Shown here: positions 57,979 to 64,000 of the stretch, piece by piece
Position numbering within the stretch: the stretch's first letter is position 1
Layout of the letters: every line of letters begins with the position of its first letter
The notes under the pieces: generated by a model
What the model was told of the DNA's origin: nothing
Databases searched by the model: none
The model's input: only the letters and a program-made list of their open reading frames with translations
Position numbers and translations under genes: made by a program
Source: Paracidovorax wautersii
GTDB taxonomy: Bacteria; Pseudomonadota; Gammaproteobacteria; Burkholderiales; Burkholderiaceae_C
Direction of reading: 5' to 3'
NCBI GenBank assembly: GCA_009912175.1
Contig: WNDQ01000003.1
Coordinates: forward strand, 47,858-111,857
Length of the DNA: 64,000 nucleotides

Positions 57979-58948
57979 CGAATCAAATCCCCTGGACCGC
58001 CCCGATCTTCAGCTTCTGTACCACCTGCGCAGCCTGGGAAGCCTGGCAGCCACGGCGCGTGCGCTGGACGTGACGCCCTCGGTGATCAGCAAGCGCTTGG
58101 CCCGGCTCGAACACGCGCTGGGCCTGCGACTGTTCCTGCGCACCACACGCCGGCTCGCGCCCACGCCCGAGGGCGAACGCCTGTGCGAAGGCGCGACCCA
58201 ATTGCTGGCGCAGTTCGAGGCGCTGGAGCAGGACGTGCGCGAGCAGCACAGCGAACCGGTCGGGCTGATCCGGCTGGCGGCCACCTTTGGTTTTGGCCGG
58301 CTCTGGCTGGGGCCGGCGCTGGCGGCGTTCCAGCAGCGCTACCCACGCACACGCATCCAGCTGCAGCTCACCGACCGGCTGCCCGACCTGGCCGGCGAAG
58401 GCTATGACGGCGCAATCTGGCTGTGGTCGCCCGACGCGCACCGCAGCCGCGAATGGTCGGCGCGGCGGCTGGCCGCCAACCGGCGGGTGCTGGTGGCCGC
58501 GCCGTCCTACCTGGCGCGCCGCGGCACGCCCTTGTCGCTCGACGACCTGGCCGCGCACGACTGCCTGGTCGCGCGCGAGAACCAGCAGTTCGACCAATGG
58601 ACGCTGCAGGCCGTGGGCGAGGCGGCGCACGGCAGCCCGCCACCCCGGCCCGTGCGGGTCGATGGTGCGCTGTCGAGCAACTCGGGCGAGCTGGTGCGCG
58701 ACTGGTGCCTGGCCGGGCGCGGCATCATGCTGCGCAGCCTGTGGGACGCGGCGCCTCACCTGCAGCGCGGCGCGCTGGTGCAGGTGCTGCCCGGCTACGC
58801 CATGCTGGACGCCGACATCCAGTGGCTGGCGCCCTACCGGCCACGCAAGCCGCGCCGCATGGCCTTGCTGGCCGACTTTCTGCAGGAACGCTTCGCGCCC
58901 GAGCCCTGGTCATTGCCCACGCCCGATACGGCACCGCCCGGCCTGTAG
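57974..58948 (+). CDS. LysR-family transcriptional regulator (dehalogenase/tartrate)
   Basis: A 324-residue regulator with N-terminal helix-turn-helix (GSLAATARALDVTPSVISKRLARLEHALGLRLFLR) and LysR effector domain of the broad aromatic/organic-acid branch. Divergent from the dehalogenase and tartrate dehydrogenase genes, it probably senses their substrate. Members beside tartrate or D-malate dehydrogenase genes commonly control those genes. Confidence 0.9.
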   Translation: MNESNPLDRPDLQLLYHLRSLGSLAATARALDVTPSVISKRLARLEHALGLRLFLRTTRRLAPTPEGERLCEGATQLLAQFEALEQDVREQHSEPVGLIRLAATFGFGRLWLGPALAAFQQRYPRTRIQLQLTDRLPDLAGEGYDGAIWLWSPDAHRSREWSARRLAANRRVLVAAPSYLARRGTPLSLDDLAAHDCLVARENQQFDQWTLQAVGEAAHGSPPPRPVRVDGALSSNSGELVRDWCLAGRGIMLRSLWDAAPHLQRGALVQVLPGYAMLDADIQWLAPYRPRKPRRMALLADFLQERFAPEPWSLPTPDTAPPGL

Positions 58949-59011
58949 GACGCTCGCCCTTCGTGGTCCGCAACGGCCCCGCGCCTGGAAAATGGCCGCT
59001 CGGACCCTCGG

Positions 59012-59017
59012 TATAGT
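59012..59017 (+). promoter_or_regulatory. Candidate -10 element of the kinase operon
   Basis: TATAGT lies 52 bases before the kinase start in a 120-bp gap. No matching -35 hexamer is clear at 16-18 bp, so the call rests on the -10 alone. Confidence 0.35.
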
Positions 59018-59068
59018 GGCTGCGCTGCAAGCGACAGCGCCCCACCGTCAACGGACGACGACCACACC

Positions 59069-62590
<3,522 letters not shown>

Positions 62591-62615
62591 CGCCGCCGCC
62601 CGCCCTGCCCACGCC

Positions 62616-63440
62616 ATGACGCACCGCATCTCCGACATCGAGCTGCACCTGTTCCTGGAAGCCGTGTACCTGAAGTACCACTACGACTTCCGGTCCTACG
62701 TGGGCGCCTCGCTCAAGCGGCGGCTGCATGACGCCCTGCCGTATTTCGGCTGCGACACGCTCACGCGGCTGCAGGACCGCCTGCTGCATGAAGACGCCGT
62801 CATCGGCCCCCTGCTCGACTACCTCACCGTGCAGGTCACCGAGATGTTCCGCGACCCCAGCTACTTCCTGGCCCTGCGCGAACAGGTGGTGCCCATGCTG
62901 CGCACCTATCCCTCGCTCAAGATCTGGGTGGCCGGCTGCAGCACCGGCGAGGAGGCCTGGTCGCTGGCCATCCTGCTGGCCGAAGAGGGCCTGCTCGATC
63001 GCACCATCATCTATGCAACCGACATCAACCCGCGCGCGCTGCAGACCGCGCAAGCCGGCGTCTACCCGCTCGATCGCGTGGCCGACTACACGCGGGCGCA
63101 CCGCGCCGCCGGCGGCACCACGTCGCTGTCGGACCACTACACCGCCGCCTACGGCCACGTGAAGTTCGACGACCGGCTGCAGCGCCACATGGTGTTTTCG
63201 GACCACAGCCTGGCCACCGACAGCGTGTTCGCGGAGATGCAGTTCATCTCATGCCGCAACGTGCTGATCTACTTCAACCGCAACCTGCAGGACCGGGCCC
63301 TGGGCCTGTTCGCCGACGCGCTGTGCCGGGGCGGCTACCTGGGCCTGGGTTCGCGCGAATCGCTGGCCTTCTCGCGCCACGCCCCGGCCTTCTCCGAAGT
63401 GGCACCGCACGAGCGCCTGTTCCGCAAGGGGCTGCAATGA
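62616..63440 (+). CDS. CheR-type protein-glutamate methyltransferase
   Basis: A 274-residue SAM-dependent methyltransferase: an N-terminal helical region (ISDIELHLFLEAVYLKYHYDFRSYVGASLKRRL), FRDPSYFLAL, the SAM motif WVAGCSTGEEAWSLAILLAEE, ATDINPRALQTAQ, and NVLIYF near the end. Directly behind a hybrid kinase and not among chemotaxis genes, it belongs to the alternative signalling modules with CheR/CheB that modify a kinase or its partner rather than a flagellar receptor. Confidence 0.9.
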   Translation: MTHRISDIELHLFLEAVYLKYHYDFRSYVGASLKRRLHDALPYFGCDTLTRLQDRLLHEDAVIGPLLDYLTVQVTEMFRDPSYFLALREQVVPMLRTYPSLKIWVAGCSTGEEAWSLAILLAEEGLLDRTIIYATDINPRALQTAQAGVYPLDRVADYTRAHRAAGGTTSLSDHYTAAYGHVKFDDRLQRHMVFSDHSLATDSVFAEMQFISCRNVLIYFNRNLQDRALGLFADALCRGGYLGLGSRESLAFSRHAPAFSEVAPHERLFRKGLQ

Positions 63441-63625
63441 CCACGGCACCCGGCTGCCCGAAACGGCTCGCACCGCGGTGTGTGAGCACAAAAGTATTCC
63501 GACCGGCCACGTGCCGCCCGGCGCCGGGCCTGCAAATTCCCGCCCCGGGCCAAGGCAATGCCGCCGGGGTCCCCCGTTCAATGCGTCGCATCGTTGCCAT
63601 GCGACGCGGTTTTGAGAAAAGATAG
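63437..63625 (+). CDS. Short ORF overlapping the CheR stop, doubtful
   Basis: ATG 63437 overlaps the CheR stop (ATGA), as a downstream cheB would. The frame runs 62 codons of Arg/Pro-rich sequence without family likeness and crosses the hairpin at 63583. It may be non-coding, or a relic of a lost cheB. Confidence 0.2.
   Translation: MTTAPGCPKRLAPRCVSTKVFRPATCRPAPGLQIPAPGQGNAAGVPRSMRRIVAMRRGFEKR
63583..63613 (+). terminator. Hairpin between CheR and response-regulator genes
   Basis: GCGTCGCAT-CGTTGCC-ATGCGACGC is a perfect 9-bp stem with a 7-nt loop, followed by GGTTTTG. A weak intrinsic terminator is plausible, giving the next gene its own promoter. Confidence 0.5.
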
Positions 63626-63630
63626 TGGCC

Positions 63631-64000
<370 letters not shown>

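Overview
The window is GC-rich, gene-dense DNA of the kind found in Burkholderiales (betaproteobacteria). The genus cannot be fixed from sequence alone, but Comamonadaceae or Alcaligenaceae fit best: many family-5 solute-binding proteins, 16-strand-type porins, LysR and GntR regulators beside catabolic operons, and a CheR-linked hybrid kinase. It reads as a catabolic and transport region with two small toxin-antitoxin-like modules and a tRNA scar.

Layout. 1-870: low-complexity left edge and a frameshifted GntR regulator. 915-9655: dipeptide-type ABC system A with a fused ATPase and three paralogous binding proteins. 9749-19737: an aromatic catabolism cluster on both sides of a LysR gene (MFS transporter, NTF2-like protein, aryl-alcohol-type dehydrogenase, SDR; then a 40-codon ORF, dienelactone hydrolase, Rieske dioxygenase alpha and beta, outer-membrane channel, esterase). 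19745-21910: DUF2164 protein, an unusual cytochrome P450 and a brnTA module. 22067-32635: LysR, flavoprotein, ABC system B, acyl-CoA thioesterase/BAAT-family protein and a double CMD protein. 32640-41569: porin, ABC system C, an enolase-superfamily enzyme and a divergent GntR regulator. 41566-51563: LysR, a 15-codon leader ORF, ABC system D, a CocE/NonD hydrolase and a porin. 51697-52510: a DUF4160/DUF2442-HTH pair followed by a 3' tRNA-Ser fragment. 52685-58948: gluconate permease and kinase, tartrate dehydrogenase, haloacetate dehalogenase and LysR. 59069-64000: hybrid histidine kinase, CheR-type methyltransferase and the start of a response regulator.

How it works together. Four complete peptide-type ABC importers with six binding proteins lie within 50 kb, and three of them sit in operons with catabolic enzymes, two also next to a porin. 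Systems B and D share gene order and 4-nt overlaps and look like diverged copies of one ancestral operon. The likely theme is uptake and breakdown of small organic nutrients, probably not only peptides; the substrates are unknown.

Five otherwise well-conserved genes carry a single-base frameshift, several in short homopolymers, and the left edge has long G/C and A runs. Sequencing or assembly error should be excluded before these genes are called dead.
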